Assembly (NCBI RefSeq): GCF_902706185.1
Contig: NZ_CACSJM010000013.1
Location: 1-59,351 of the forward strand
Length of the DNA stretch: 59,351 nucleotides
DNA from: Roseomonas sp. 18066
GTDB lineage: Bacteria; Pseudomonadota; Alphaproteobacteria; Acetobacterales; Acetobacteraceae
Reading direction: 5' to 3'
This document shows positions 48,866 through 56,977 of the stretch, one piece after another. How positions within the stretch are numbered: position 1 is the stretch's first letter; the number at the start of each line of letters is the position of its first letter. The position numbers were made by a program, and so were the translations under genes. The notes under the pieces were generated by a model. It made no database searches. It saw nothing but the letters and a program-made list of their open reading frames with translations, and was not told where the DNA came from.

Positions 48866-49992
48866 GCGGCATCTCCGGCGGCGAAGAGGGCGGGACGGGC
48901 TTCGGGCAGCAAGGCGACGCGCACCGGCCCCGGGACGGGCGGCGCGCCATGGCGGGGCTGGTGCAGCTTGAGCTCGGTGGAACCCGCCTCGACGTCGTGC
49001 ATCAGGGCCGGGCCGAGCGGCAGCGACTGGCGCAGCCGGGCCGGGAAGGCGGCTGGGTCGGGGTCGGACGCGTCGCGCAGCGCCAGCTGCTCGGGGCGGG
49101 CGGTCAGCAGCACGCGCTCGCCGACGGCGAAGCCGCGCGGGCTGTCGGCGACCAGGCTGGCGCCGACATCGAGGCGGATGCGATAGGCCGCGCCCTCCCG
49201 CGCCTCGATCCTTCCGTGCAGCCGGTTGCTGGTGCCGACGAAGCCGGCGACGAAGGGGGTGGCGGGGTTGTCATAGACCTCCGCCGGGGCGCCCACCTGC
49301 TCGACGCGGCCGCCGCGCATCACCGCCATGCGGTCGGCCATGCTCATCGCCTCGTCCTGGTCGTGGGTGACCAGGACAGCGGTGACGCCGAAGCGGCGCT
49401 GGATGCGCTTGATCTCCAGCTGCAGGTCAAGCCGCAGCGCCCGGTCCAGCGCGGCGAAAGGCTCGTCGAGCAGCAGGATCGCGGGCTCGATGGCGAGCGC
49501 GCGTGCGAGCGCCACGCGCTGCTGCTGGCCGCCGGACAGGGCGCGCGGCCTGCGCTCGGCGAAGGCTTCCATGCGCACGGCGGCGAGCGCGGCCTCGACC
49601 TTCTGCCGGATTTCTTTCTGCGGCCGGCCACGGGCCTCGAGCCCGTAAGCCACGTTCTGTGCCGCCGTCATATGCGGGAACAGGGCATAGGACTGGAAGA
49701 CAATGCCGACGCCACGGCCGCCGGGCGGCAGGTGGTCGATCGGCCTGCCATCGACCAGCACGCGCCCGGCCTCGGGGCGGATGAAGCCGGCGACCGAGCG
49801 CAGCAGCGTCGTCTTGCCGCAGCCCGAGGGGCCGAGCAGCGCCAGGATCTCCCCCGGCGGGACGGTCAGGGTGACGTCGTCGACCGCGGTCGCCTGGCCG
49901 TAGCGGACGCGGATGCCGTCCATGTCCAGGCGGTGGCCCGCCGGGGTTCCGGTGACCAGGGCGGCATCGGCGGGGGGCATCTGCTCGAGCAT
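48862..49992 (-). CDS. ABC transporter ATPase, PotA-like (376 aa)
   Basis: Walker [10 protein letters not shown] (54-62), signature [16 protein letters not shown], Walker [14 protein letters not shown] and H-loop [16 protein letters not shown] are followed by a C-terminal TOBE domain with [11 protein letters not shown]. It is of normal length for PotA/CysA-type subunits. The frame is open to 50178; ATG 49992 has GGAGCGGA before it and is my choice, with 49980 and 50019 as alternatives. It is the first gene of the ureide operon and diverges from a second PuuE-like gene. Confidence 0.92.
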   Translation of the reverse strand: MLEQMPPADAALVTGTPAGHRLDMDGIRVRYGQATAVDDVTLTVPPGEILALLGPSGCGKTTLLRSVAGFIRPEAGRVLVDGRPIDHLPPGGRGVGIVFQSYALFPHMTAAQNVAYGLEARGRPQKEIRQKVEAALAAVRMEAFAERRPRALSGGQQQRVALARALAIEPAILLLDEPFAALDRALRLDLQLEIKRIQRRFGVTAVLVTHDQDEAMSMADRMAVMRGGRVEQVGAPAEVYDNPATPFVAGFVGTSNRLHGRIEAREGAAYRIRLDVGASLVADSPRGFAVGERVLLTARPEQLALRDASDPDPAAFPARLRQSLPLGPALMHDVEAGSTELKLHQPRHGAPPVPGPVRVALLPEARPALFAAGDAA

Positions 49993-50171
49993 TCCGCTCC
50001 GGCAACCAGCAAGGCGCATGCCAGGGGCGCGGCGGCCCGGTTTGCCAGGATCGCGCCGCCGCCCCCGCCCCGGCTGCGCCCAAACCGCGCGCGGCTGCCC
50101 ATTCTCCGGGCAGCCGGGTACCGTGGCCCGGCTCTTGCTCCGCGTTGCGGGCACGGCATGGAGGCGGCGGC

Positions 50172-51062
50172 ATGACACGGGACCTGGTGGGCTATGGCGG
50201 GCGCTGGCCGGATCTGCGCTGGCCGAACGGGGCGCGGCTGGCGGTGTCGCTGGCCGTCAACCTGGAGGAAGGCGCCGAGCAGCAGGTGGGCGATGGCGAC
50301 CCGGCCTCGGAACGCATGGGCGAGGTGATCAGCGTCGTCGCCCCCGGCACCCGCGACCGCGGCCAGGAACAGATTTTTGCTTATGGCACCCGGGCGGGGA
50401 TCTGGCGCTTCCTCGACGCGCTGGAACGCCACGCGCTGCCGGCGACCTTCCTGATGTGCGGCCGCGCCGTCGCCCGCGCGCCGGGGCTGGCGGAAGCCGC
50501 GGTGCAGGCGGGGCACGAGGCGGCGCTGCATGGCTGGCTCTGGCGGCCGCATGCCGACTACGCCAATGCCGCCAGCGAGGCCGCCGATATCGACCGCGCC
50601 ATCGCCGCCATCCGCGCCGCCACGGGGGCCACCCCGCGCGGCTTCTTCTGCCGCGGCGCCGAGAGCGACTGGACCCGCTCGCTGCTGGCCGAGCGCGGTT
50701 TTCTCTACGCCTCGAACGCCTTCGACGACGACCTGCCCTATCGCGACACAGCCCATCCCGGGCTGCTCGTCGTGCCCTATGCGCTGGACAGCAACGACAT
50801 GAAGTTCTTCCACCCCAACGGCTTCGTCCGCGCCCAGGAGATGGTCGACTATGTCGAGGACGCGCTGGCCGTGCTGCTGGCCGAGGCGGAACGCGGCCAG
50901 CCGCGGCTGCTCAACATCGGCTACCACCTGCGCATCGCCGGGCGGCCAGGGCGGTTCCGCGCCTTCGAGGGCGTGCTGGCGATGCTGAAGCGGCTGGGCG
51001 ACCGGGTCTGGGTGGCGCGGCGGGACGCGATCGCCGAGGCGTTCCTGGCCGCCCCCCAATGA
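50172..51062 (+). CDS. Polysaccharide-deacetylase-fold protein, PuuE-like (296 aa)
   Basis: NodB-fold protein with the PuuE-like opening LVGYGGRWPDLRWPNGARLAVSLAVNLEEGAEQQ and IFAYGTRAGIWRFLDALERHALPATF, but ALHGWLWRPH in place of CCHGWRW and GFFCRGAESDWTRSLLAERGFLYASNAFDDDLPY later. It is related to 44776-45693 and divergent from the ureide operon by 179 bp. It may be a second amide-ring hydrolase with a different substrate, or a redundant allantoinase. GGAGGCGGCGGC precedes the ATG at 50172. Confidence 0.82.
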   Translation: MTRDLVGYGGRWPDLRWPNGARLAVSLAVNLEEGAEQQVGDGDPASERMGEVISVVAPGTRDRGQEQIFAYGTRAGIWRFLDALERHALPATFLMCGRAVARAPGLAEAAVQAGHEAALHGWLWRPHADYANAASEAADIDRAIAAIRAATGATPRGFFCRGAESDWTRSLLAERGFLYASNAFDDDLPYRDTAHPGLLVVPYALDSNDMKFFHPNGFVRAQEMVDYVEDALAVLLAEAERGQPRLLNIGYHLRIAGRPGRFRAFEGVLAMLKRLGDRVWVARRDAIAEAFLAAPQ

Positions 51063-51089
51063 AAAACGGGGCGCCCCTTCCGGAGCGCC
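51062..51089 (-). terminator. Terminator of the algJ/algF-like pair
   Basis: Read on the minus strand, GGCGCTCC..GGGGCGCC (one G-T pair possible) is followed by CCGTTTTTC. It begins 20 bp after the algF-like stop. It also abuts the convergent PuuE-like gene's stop and may serve both. Confidence 0.6.
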
Positions 51090-51108
51090 ACGCCTCACAT
51101 CAGAGAAA

Positions 51109-51798
51109 TCAATTCCAGCCGGCGATGGCGTCCGTCGTCAGGATCAGCCGGCTGCCCGCCCCCGCGGGCAGCAGCCACAGGCTGGTGCGGGTGCCGGGCT
51201 CCAGCCGCGGCAGGGTGATGGTCGCCGGCGCCAGGGCGCCGCAGGGGGCGGCGAGGCCGGTGCTGACCGGGTTCAGGTCGCGCCAGGCGGCGGCGCCGAA
51301 GCCGATGTCGCGGAAGACGACCGCATCGCCCTCGGCCAGCTTCAGCGTCGCGCTGCAGGCCGGCATCAGGTTATGAAAAGAAACCCGGGCGCGGGCCTTG
51401 TTGAACATCACCCCGTCCGCGGCGCTGGCGACCTGGTAGCCCTGGGCGCCCTCGCCGGTGACGACCAGGGTGGTGTAGGCCTCGGGCTTCAGCGGAATGT
51501 CGATGGTCTGCTCGCGGCCGCCCGACAGCTGCAGCCGCAGCGGGCGGCTGGCGTCGCGCACCAGCTGGAAGGGGGTGACGCGGCCAGCATCCTCGGCGGT
51601 CGCGCGCAGCTGGGTGCCGTCCGGCAGCCGCGCCTGCAGCGGCCGGTTCAGCCCGTTGATGACGCGGACGAAGGCCGAGCCAGGCGGCGGCTGCTTGCCG
51701 TAGAGCGAATCCTGCGCCGCGGCGGGCTGCGCGAGGCCGAGCGCCAGGACAGCGACGGCGCCCAGGGCCGCCGCGCGAAAACCGGAAAAGGACATCAC
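51109..51798 (-). CDS. algF: AlgF-like O-acetylation accessory protein (229 aa)
   Basis: Signal peptide of about 29 residues (FRAAALGAVAVLALGLAQPAAAQ), then DSLYGKQPPPGSAFVRVINGLNRPLQ, closely following AlgF of alginate operons. Two similar beta-sandwich-like halves follow, with VSFHNLMPACSATLKLAEGDAVVFRDI in the second. AlgF helps transfer acetyl groups to the exopolysaccharide in the periplasm. The start overlaps the AlgJ-like stop as ATGA. The MBOAT acyltransferase AlgI, needed to supply acetyl groups, is not in the window. Confidence 0.82.
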   Translation of the reverse strand: MMSFSGFRAAALGAVAVLALGLAQPAAAQDSLYGKQPPPGSAFVRVINGLNRPLQARLPDGTQLRATAEDAGRVTPFQLVRDASRPLRLQLSGGREQTIDIPLKPEAYTTLVVTGEGAQGYQVASAADGVMFNKARARVSFHNLMPACSATLKLAEGDAVVFRDIGFGAAAWRDLNPVSTGLAAPCGALAPATITLPRLEPGTRTSLWLLPAGAGSRLILTTDAIAGWN

Positions 51799-52835
51799 GC
51801 GACCACCTGCTTCATGCGGGCCAGGAAGGCCTCGTCGGCCATGGCGTTCTGCCCCCAGGTCGCGGTGCGGTCGGGCGGCGATTCGAAATCGAGCTCATGG
51901 CAGCCCCAGACGATGGCCTTGGGCCGCCCCTGCTGGAAGGACGCGCTGCCGACATAGTCCAGCATGGTCTTGTAGGGGCCGATCTGGTGCACGTTCCAGG
52001 CCAGCGAGACGGTGCGGTTCAGGTGGTAGCCCAGCATCGCCGCCAGGCCGTAGCGCTGGTGGAAGAAGCTGCTGCCGATGGCGGCGACATCGGCGCGCGG
52101 CTCGTCCAGCAGCGAGGCGCCGCCGCCCTGGGGCGTGATCACCGGCTGCCAGAAATGCGGGTCCTGGAAGCTGCGCTTGTCGGCGACCGGCAGCAGGTTG
52201 CGCAGGTCGCCGGCATGCTCGTCCTCGCGATAGGTCACCGCCGAGCGCACCTGGCCGGTGGTCGGCGACAGCGCCGGGTTGCGGGCCAGCTGCATGGCCA
52301 TGCCATGCGCGGCGATGGCGCAGCCGGCGGGCGTCCAGTGGGTGTCGGTCTTGAAGAACAGCGGCTGGTCGGGCTGGCGCTGGCGCTGGGTGGCGAAGGC
52401 CTCGGCCAGGTTGGCGATGGCGAAGCCGGCATCCTGCAGCGCCTTCTGCCCGGCGCTGTAGCGGCCCTGGAAATCGGCCGGGAAGGATGTCCCCGGCGGG
52501 ATCATGTCGCGATAGATGCGGGTGCGCGACGGGATCAGCAGGATGTTCAGGTCGACGCCGCCGGCGGCCAGCAGGCGGCGGGTCTCGCCCAGCACATGGA
52601 CGATGCGGCGGCGCGCCTCGGGCGGGGTCTGCCGCGACAGGTCCCAGCGCGGGAACAGCCAGCCGTCGCGGCCGCGCAGCAGCAGGTTCTCCTGGGCGGC
52701 GGCCGTGCGGGACGCGACCAGCGGCGCCACCAGGCCGGCGGCGCCCAGCCGCAGCAGCCCGCGCCGCGGCAGGCGCGGCCCCGCGCCGCCTGCATCCCGG
52801 GGCTCGACCCCACCCCGATCCTGCCCAGCCGCCAT
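51795..52835 (-). CDS. AlgJ/AlgX-like SGNH-fold O-acetyltransferase (346 aa)
   Basis: Export signal with PRRGLLRLGAAGLVAPLVASRTAAAQ (Tat-like), then LLRGRDGWLFPRWDL. The family catalytic motifs are KTDTHWTPAG (DTHW at 164-167: Asp and His) and AIGSSFFHQ (254-260: nucleophile Ser region). These are the ALGX/ALGJ-type SGNH-hydrolase motifs for acetyl transfer to polysaccharide. It forms a two-gene unit with the AlgF-like protein. No glycosyltransferase or export gene for an exopolysaccharide is adjacent, so the polymer acted on must be made elsewhere. Confidence 0.87.
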   Translation of the reverse strand: MAAGQDRGGVEPRDAGGAGPRLPRRGLLRLGAAGLVAPLVASRTAAAQENLLLRGRDGWLFPRWDLSRQTPPEARRRIVHVLGETRRLLAAGGVDLNILLIPSRTRIYRDMIPPGTSFPADFQGRYSAGQKALQDAGFAIANLAEAFATQRQRQPDQPLFFKTDTHWTPAGCAIAAHGMAMQLARNPALSPTTGQVRSAVTYREDEHAGDLRNLLPVADKRSFQDPHFWQPVITPQGGGASLLDEPRADVAAIGSSFFHQRYGLAAMLGYHLNRTVSLAWNVHQIGPYKTMLDYVGSASFQQGRPKAIVWGCHELDFESPPDRTATWGQNAMADEAFLARMKQVVA

Positions 52836-52958
52836 CGCCGCCTCCTTACGCTATCAACCCAATCCAGTTTTCGAAATTAGCCAAGCTCATGTCAATTGAT
52901 GGCGAGGCGTCAAATTTAAGGGATACGTATATTTTTTGGGTTGCCCTGGCGACCGAAT

Positions 52959-52973
52959 TTGCGCTTAGCGCAA
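52959..52973. promoter_or_regulatory. Palindrome upstream of the algJ/algF-like pair, candidate operator
   Basis: TTGCGCT and AGCGCAA are perfect 7-bp arms around a single T, 124 bp before the algJ-like ATG in AT-rich DNA. It may be a regulator site for the O-acetylation genes; the nearby GntR protein is a candidate binder. Confidence 0.4.
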
Positions 52974-53112
52974 TAATGGTCGGACCGCGGCCCGATTGGT
53001 TCCAGATCTGGCCGCGCTGCCTTAGGGGACTTGTCGCCCCGGGGCCGGTCACAGGGCGCAGGCCGGTCCCATGGGCGGGAGGTCGGCGGCTTTCCGGCGG
53101 GGCACAGCAGAA

Positions 53113-53140
53113 AGGCCGGCCCGGTTGCCCGGGCCGGCCT
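53113..53140 (-). terminator. Terminator of the GntR gene
   Basis: Perfect 12-bp stem AGGCCGGCCCGG / CCGGGCCGGCCT with a 4-nt loop, followed on the minus strand by TTTCTG. It lies 35 bp beyond the GntR stop. Confidence 0.7.
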
Positions 53141-53175
53141 ATCATGCATCAGATGAAATAATAACGGTGAAGAAA

Positions 53176-53916
53176 CTACTCGGCGGCGTCCTGCCCGGCC
53201 TCGCTGTCGAACAGCGGCTGGCTGAAGCCGGTGCCCGGCCCCCAGGCCTGGCCGGCGCGCAGCGCGTCGCGGATCAGGCTGGCCACCGATTGCAGATGGT
53301 CCCACATCGCCGCATGGGCGGCGGCCGGATCGCGGGCGGCGATGGCGTCGGCCAGGCGGCGATGCTCGGCGATGCCGCGGCGGCGCACCGCCTCATCCAC
53401 CAGCGAGGCCCGCATCATCGACCATTCGCCGCGCACCCGGCAGCTTTCCAGCTGCTCGAACAGCGCAAGCAACAGCGGATTCTGCGCAGCCTGCGCAATC
53501 GCCCGGTGCAGCGCGGTGTCCCAGCGGCCCCAGCTGTCCAGGTCGCCGGTCTCGCTGCCGCGGCGCACCGCCTGGTCGATGCTCGCCAGGTGCTCGCTGC
53601 CCGCCTTGGCGGCGGCGAGCCCGGCCAGCTGCGGCTCCAGCGCCAGCCTGGCCTCCATGATGTCGAGCGGCTGGCCGGGCGGCATCAGCCGCGCGGGCTC
53701 GGTCGCCGGACGCGGGCCCAGGAAGGTCCCCTGCCCGACGCCACGCCACAGCTGCCCTTCCAGCTCGAGCCGCGCCAACCCCTCGCGGAGGGCGCGGCGG
53801 CTCAATCCCAGCTTGGCGGCCAGGTCGCGCTCGGGCGCCAGACGCGCCCCTTCGGGCAAACTGAGCCCCGCCAGATGAGCCCGCAATGCTTGCAGGGCCT
53901 CGTCGCCTTTCCTCAT
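53176..53916 (-). CDS. GntR-family transcriptional regulator, FCD subfamily (246 aa)
   Basis: The N-terminal winged helix includes LAPERDLAAKLGLSRRALREGLARLELEGQLWRGVGQGTFLG. The C-terminal FCD domain (from about 85) has RWDTALHRAIAQAAQNPLLLALFEQL and AEHRRLADAIAARD. The ATG at 53916 fits the start of the domain; AGAGGAACC lies rather far upstream (17 bp), so initiation may be weak. It faces the same way as the algJ/algF pair but is separated from it by a terminator. Targets are unknown. The C-terminus is acidic (DSEAGQDAAE). Confidence 0.88.
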   Translation of the reverse strand: MRKGDEALQALRAHLAGLSLPEGARLAPERDLAAKLGLSRRALREGLARLELEGQLWRGVGQGTFLGPRPATEPARLMPPGQPLDIMEARLALEPQLAGLAAAKAGSEHLASIDQAVRRGSETGDLDSWGRWDTALHRAIAQAAQNPLLLALFEQLESCRVRGEWSMMRASLVDEAVRRRGIAEHRRLADAIAARDPAAAHAAMWDHLQSVASLIRDALRAGQAWGPGTGFSQPLFDSEAGQDAAE

Positions 53917-54474
53917 GTGACCATGATACGAAGGTTCCTCTGACGTGAAAGCTTGATTCCGCGCGTTTTGCTCAAGAATCGGCAAATATTTCCAATAGTT
54001 GAATAGCACCAATTCTTTATTGGTTCCAATTTCAGCTCGTTCTCGGCCATTTTTTTTAACGTAGGTTAAAGAATTCCGCGGGATGGCCGGCGGAGGGTCC
54101 CGCCGGGCGATCGCCGCGCTGCACGGTTTGGCGCCTGCACTGCAAATTTCGCGAATCGCATTTTTGCGCCGACCGGCCTGGCGGCTGCGGCACCCCGATA
54201 CCGGCATTCGCAGGATACCGGCGATCATGGGCAAAAAGCCCGTGCCGCGCGCGACCAGGCGGGTCAGCTTTGCGCGAGCGCCCGGCGCCCCGGAAAACGC
54301 CTTCCAGTATCCGGAAGTATCGGCGGCCCGCCGGAATTCGCCCGCCGGAATTCGCCCGCCAGCGGGTCCGGCGGGCGCGGATCGCGTTTCCGCGACAGGA
54401 AACTTTGTCTCGCGGGCCCGGCGGCGCTATTGCAGCCAGAGCAAACCCCCAGAGCAAGCCCGGAGAGCGCCGTC
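53917..54474. other. Divergent intergenic region, AT-rich with small repeats
   Basis: A 558-bp gap with no supportable gene. The part near the GntR gene (53940-54075) is AT-rich and holds short hairpin-like repeats: CCAAT-TCTTT-ATTGG at 54009-54023, and TTTAAC/GTTAAA at 54055-54070. The GC-rich part holds a 14-bp tandem repeat at 54327-54360. It must contain promoters for the GntR gene and for the 122-aa gene at 54475. Confidence 0.6.
54327..54360. repeat. Short tandem repeat, 14-bp unit
   Basis: CCCGCCGGAATTCG occurs twice in a row (54327-54340, 54341-54354) followed by CCCGCC, about 2.4 copies, in non-coding DNA 120 bp before the next gene. It may be a slippage product or a repeated binding site. 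Confidence 0.6.
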
Positions 54475-54843
54475 ATGGCCGGATACGCCCCGCCGCAGGA
54501 ATACGAGGATGACGTGGAGCCGGCCCCCTCGCTGCTCTGGCGCGGGCTGCGGCTGACCGTCTGGGCGGTGGTCAGCTTCGCCCTGACCTTCGTCGAGCTG
54601 GTGGCCGAATGGGTGGCGCCCCTGGTGCTGATGGCCGGGCTGGCCTGGTGGGGCGTGCTGCAGGTGGTCGCCACCATCCGCGTCGAGCCGGAGATCCAGC
54701 ATTTCTTCCAATATGTCCCGCGCCAGCTGCTGGTCGGCGGCACCGTCTGGACGCCGACCATGCTGATCACCCAGGGCCTGACCCTGCTGGCGGTGGTCGC
54801 CGCCTGCCGCGTGCTGAACCGGCTGATCTCGCGCGAGGTCTGA
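54475..54843 (+). CDS. Hypothetical small membrane protein (122 aa)
   Basis: No family recognised. An acidic N-terminal tail (YAPPQEYEDDVEPAPS) is followed by three hydrophobic helices: LTVWAVVSFALTFVELVAEWVAPLVLMAGLAWWGVLQVV (one or two helices) and a last one near 100-118. A polar loop (RVEPEIQHFFQYVPRQ) lies between them. GGAGAG 8 bp upstream supports the ATG at 54475 rather than the in-frame TTG at 54430. It stands alone ahead of the propeller gene with a 264-bp gap. Confidence 0.7.
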   Translation: MAGYAPPQEYEDDVEPAPSLLWRGLRLTVWAVVSFALTFVELVAEWVAPLVLMAGLAWWGVLQVVATIRVEPEIQHFFQYVPRQLLVGGTVWTPTMLITQGLTLLAVVAACRVLNRLISREV

Positions 54844-55107
54844 TCGCCGGGCGGCCCCGAAACAGGGCGCCCGAACGCGACTCTGGGCGCCAGCGGGGCG
54901 GTTCGGCGCCGCCCTGCGGCCGCGGGTGAAGCCGGGCGCGCAAGCCCTTGGCGCGTCATGAAACCTTGGAAATCCAGCGCGCAAGCGGGCCCTGCCATGC
55001 GGCCCGGGCCGCAGACGGATGCTGGCAGGCCGGGCCGCGCGCCTGCTAGGATGGTGGCCTTCTCCGCCCGGTCGATACGACCCGGCGCGCCACGAAAGCC
55101 TCGCCGC

Positions 55108-56181
55108 ATGCGGTTGTCCCGTGCCCAGCTTCTGCGCCTCGTCCCCGGCCTCGCGCTGGCGGCCGCCGCCCCGGCCCGCGCCCAGTCTTCCGCGACGCCG
55201 CCCGCGACGCCGCCTGCCACAGCCCCGGCCACGCCGCCGGGCAGCACCGCCAACAGCCCGAACCCGGCCAGCAGCAATGGCGACCTGGTCTATGTGCTGA
55301 ATTCGGGCGAGGCCAATATCCTGGTGCTCGACGGCACCACGCGGGAGGAGCGCAAGCGCATCCCCGTGCTGCGCGAGGTGCACCACCTGGCGCTGACGCC
55401 GGACGGCAACACGCTGATGGTGGGCGATTCCGGCGCCAACGAGATGCTCTTCATCAACCCGGCGACGGGCGAGCTGAAGAAGCGCGAGGTGCTGTCCAAC
55501 CCCTATCACCTGGGCTTCAGCCCCGACGGCAAGCGGCTGGTCATCACCAGCCTGCGCCGCGACCAGGTCGATATCTATGGCTGGGACGGCGCCGCGCTGA
55601 CCCTGCAGAAGCGCCTCAGCCAGCCGGACATGCCGAGCCACCTGGCCTTCCGCCCCGACAATGCCGTGGTCTATGTCACGCTGCAGGGCAATGGCCAGCT
55701 GGTCGCCATCAGCCTGGAGACGCTGGAGCCGCTGTGGTCGCTCGATGTCGGGCCGGAGCCGGCGGGCATCATCTGGCACAATGACCGGCTGCTGATCGGC
55801 ATCATGGGCAGCGACCATGTCGCCGTGGTCGACCCCGCCACCCAGGCGATCGAGCGCACCATCGTCGTCGGTCGCGGCGCCCATGCGCTGTTCCCGGCGC
55901 CGAAGGGCGGGCCGATCTTCGTCACCAGCCGCGTCGACAGCCGCATCTCGCTCCTCGACCCGACGACGCTGACGGTGACCCGGACGCTGCGGGTGCCGGG
56001 CGGGCCGGATTGCATCAGCATCGATCCGCAGGGCCGGCTCTGGGTGACGCTGCGCTGGCAGGGCCGCATCGCCGTCATCGACCCGGAGACCGGCAAGATG
56101 GAGGTGCAGCGCGCCGGCCGCTCGCCGCATGGCATCCTCTACGCCTCGGTCGCCGCCCAGCGCGCCGCCGCCACCAACTGA
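55108..56181 (+). CDS. YncE-like beta-propeller protein, exported (357 aa)
   Basis: Signal peptide MRLSRAQLLRLVPGLALAAAAPARA, then a low-complexity Pro/Thr/Ala linker (about 27-50). A propeller follows with repeats such as VYVLNSGEANILVLDGTT, HHLALTPDGNTLMVGDSGANEMLFINPATG and CISIDPQGRLWVTLRWQGRIAVIDPETG. The start at 55108 is chosen for its signal peptide over the open frame to 54958. It lies 7 bp before a deacetylase-family gene and probably shares its transcript. It is a third YncE-like gene in the window but has no iron-uptake neighbours. Its function is unknown. Confidence 0.85.
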   Translation: MRLSRAQLLRLVPGLALAAAAPARAQSSATPPATPPATAPATPPGSTANSPNPASSNGDLVYVLNSGEANILVLDGTTREERKRIPVLREVHHLALTPDGNTLMVGDSGANEMLFINPATGELKKREVLSNPYHLGFSPDGKRLVITSLRRDQVDIYGWDGAALTLQKRLSQPDMPSHLAFRPDNAVVYVTLQGNGQLVAISLETLEPLWSLDVGPEPAGIIWHNDRLLIGIMGSDHVAVVDPATQAIERTIVVGRGAHALFPAPKGGPIFVTSRVDSRISLLDPTTLTVTRTLRVPGGPDCISIDPQGRLWVTLRWQGRIAVIDPETGKMEVQRAGRSPHGILYASVAAQRAAATN

Positions 56182-56188
56182 GGCGGGC

Positions 56189-56959
56189 ATGGCTTTCGCT
56201 GCGATCCACCGCCGGCGGCTGCTGGGCGGCGCGCTCGGGCTGACGGCGGCCCCAGTGCTGGCCCAGCCGGCCCTGCCGCAATGCCGGGCCGGCACGCTCT
56301 ACCTGACCATCGACACCGGCTGGGGGCGCGAGGCGGAAATGATCGCGGCCGCCCTGGCGCGGCACGGGGTCAAGGCCACGCTGTTCCTGGCCGACGAGCC
56401 GGATTTCCGCGGCGGCACCACCCTCGGCCCCGGCTGGGCGGATTTCTGGCGCGCCCGCGCCGCCGAGGGCCATGCCTTCGCCAGCCACACCTGGCGCCAC
56501 TGGTACTTTGCCGCCGACCCCGCGCCGGGGCGGGTGCGCTATGCCTCCCGCCGCGGCGAGGGCGCCGAGACGCTGGACCAGGCCGCGCTTTGCGCCGAGC
56601 TCGCCCGGCCGATCGACGCGCTGCGCCAGATCGCGCCGAATGCCAGGGTGCTGCCGCTGTGGCGCGCCCCGGGCGGGCGGGTCACCGCCAATGCCCGCGC
56701 CATGGCCGCCGCCTGCGGGCTGCGCCACCAGGGCTGGTCCGCCAACGGCTTTCTGGGCGACGAGCTGGACAGCGCCGCCTATCCGAATGCGCGGCTGCTC
56801 AGCCAGTCGCTTGGCCGCATCCGCGACGGCGAGGTGCTGCTGATGCACTGGGGCGTGCGCAGCAGAAAGGAACCTTTCGGCCAGGTCTTCGAGGCCCTGC
56901 TGGACGGCCTGCTGAAAAAGGGCTTCTGCTTCGCCCTGCTGCCTGACCGCGGCATCTGA
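56189..56959 (+). CDS. Exported polysaccharide deacetylase, NodB-fold (256 aa)
   Basis: Tat signal (HRRRLLGGALGLTAAPVLAQ), then NodB-type motifs: LYLTIDTGW in place of the TFDDG motif, ASHTWRHW (the SHTxxH metal site) and LWRAPGGRV. The missing second Asp of TFDD (T-I-D-T-G) suggests an altered metal site. A late VLLMHWGV segment supplies the last His. The ATG at 56189 lies 7 bp after the propeller gene's stop with GAGGCGGGC upstream. It probably acts in the periplasm on peptidoglycan or polysaccharide. Confidence 0.85.
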   Translation: MAFAAIHRRRLLGGALGLTAAPVLAQPALPQCRAGTLYLTIDTGWGREAEMIAAALARHGVKATLFLADEPDFRGGTTLGPGWADFWRARAAEGHAFASHTWRHWYFAADPAPGRVRYASRRGEGAETLDQAALCAELARPIDALRQIAPNARVLPLWRAPGGRVTANARAMAAACGLRHQGWSANGFLGDELDSAAYPNARLLSQSLGRIRDGEVLLMHWGVRSRKEPFGQVFEALLDGLLKKGFCFALLPDRGI

Positions 56960-56977
56960 GAAAAGGGATCGGCCCGC

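Larger units (their letters stand above)
52836..53175. other. AT-rich intergenic region between the algJ-like gene and a GntR regulator
   Basis: A 340-bp gap with no gene. From 52850 to 52980 the DNA is strongly AT-rich for this genome and should hold the algJ/algF promoter. It includes the palindrome TTGCGCT-T-AGCGCAA at 52959-52973. The far end carries the GntR gene's terminator (53113-53140). Confidence 0.6.

Noticed and set aside
54083..54556. 157-aa frame in the gap before the small membrane protein
   Set aside because: It spans the tandem repeat, lacks a ribosome-binding site, overlaps the real start at 54475 in another frame and resembles no family.
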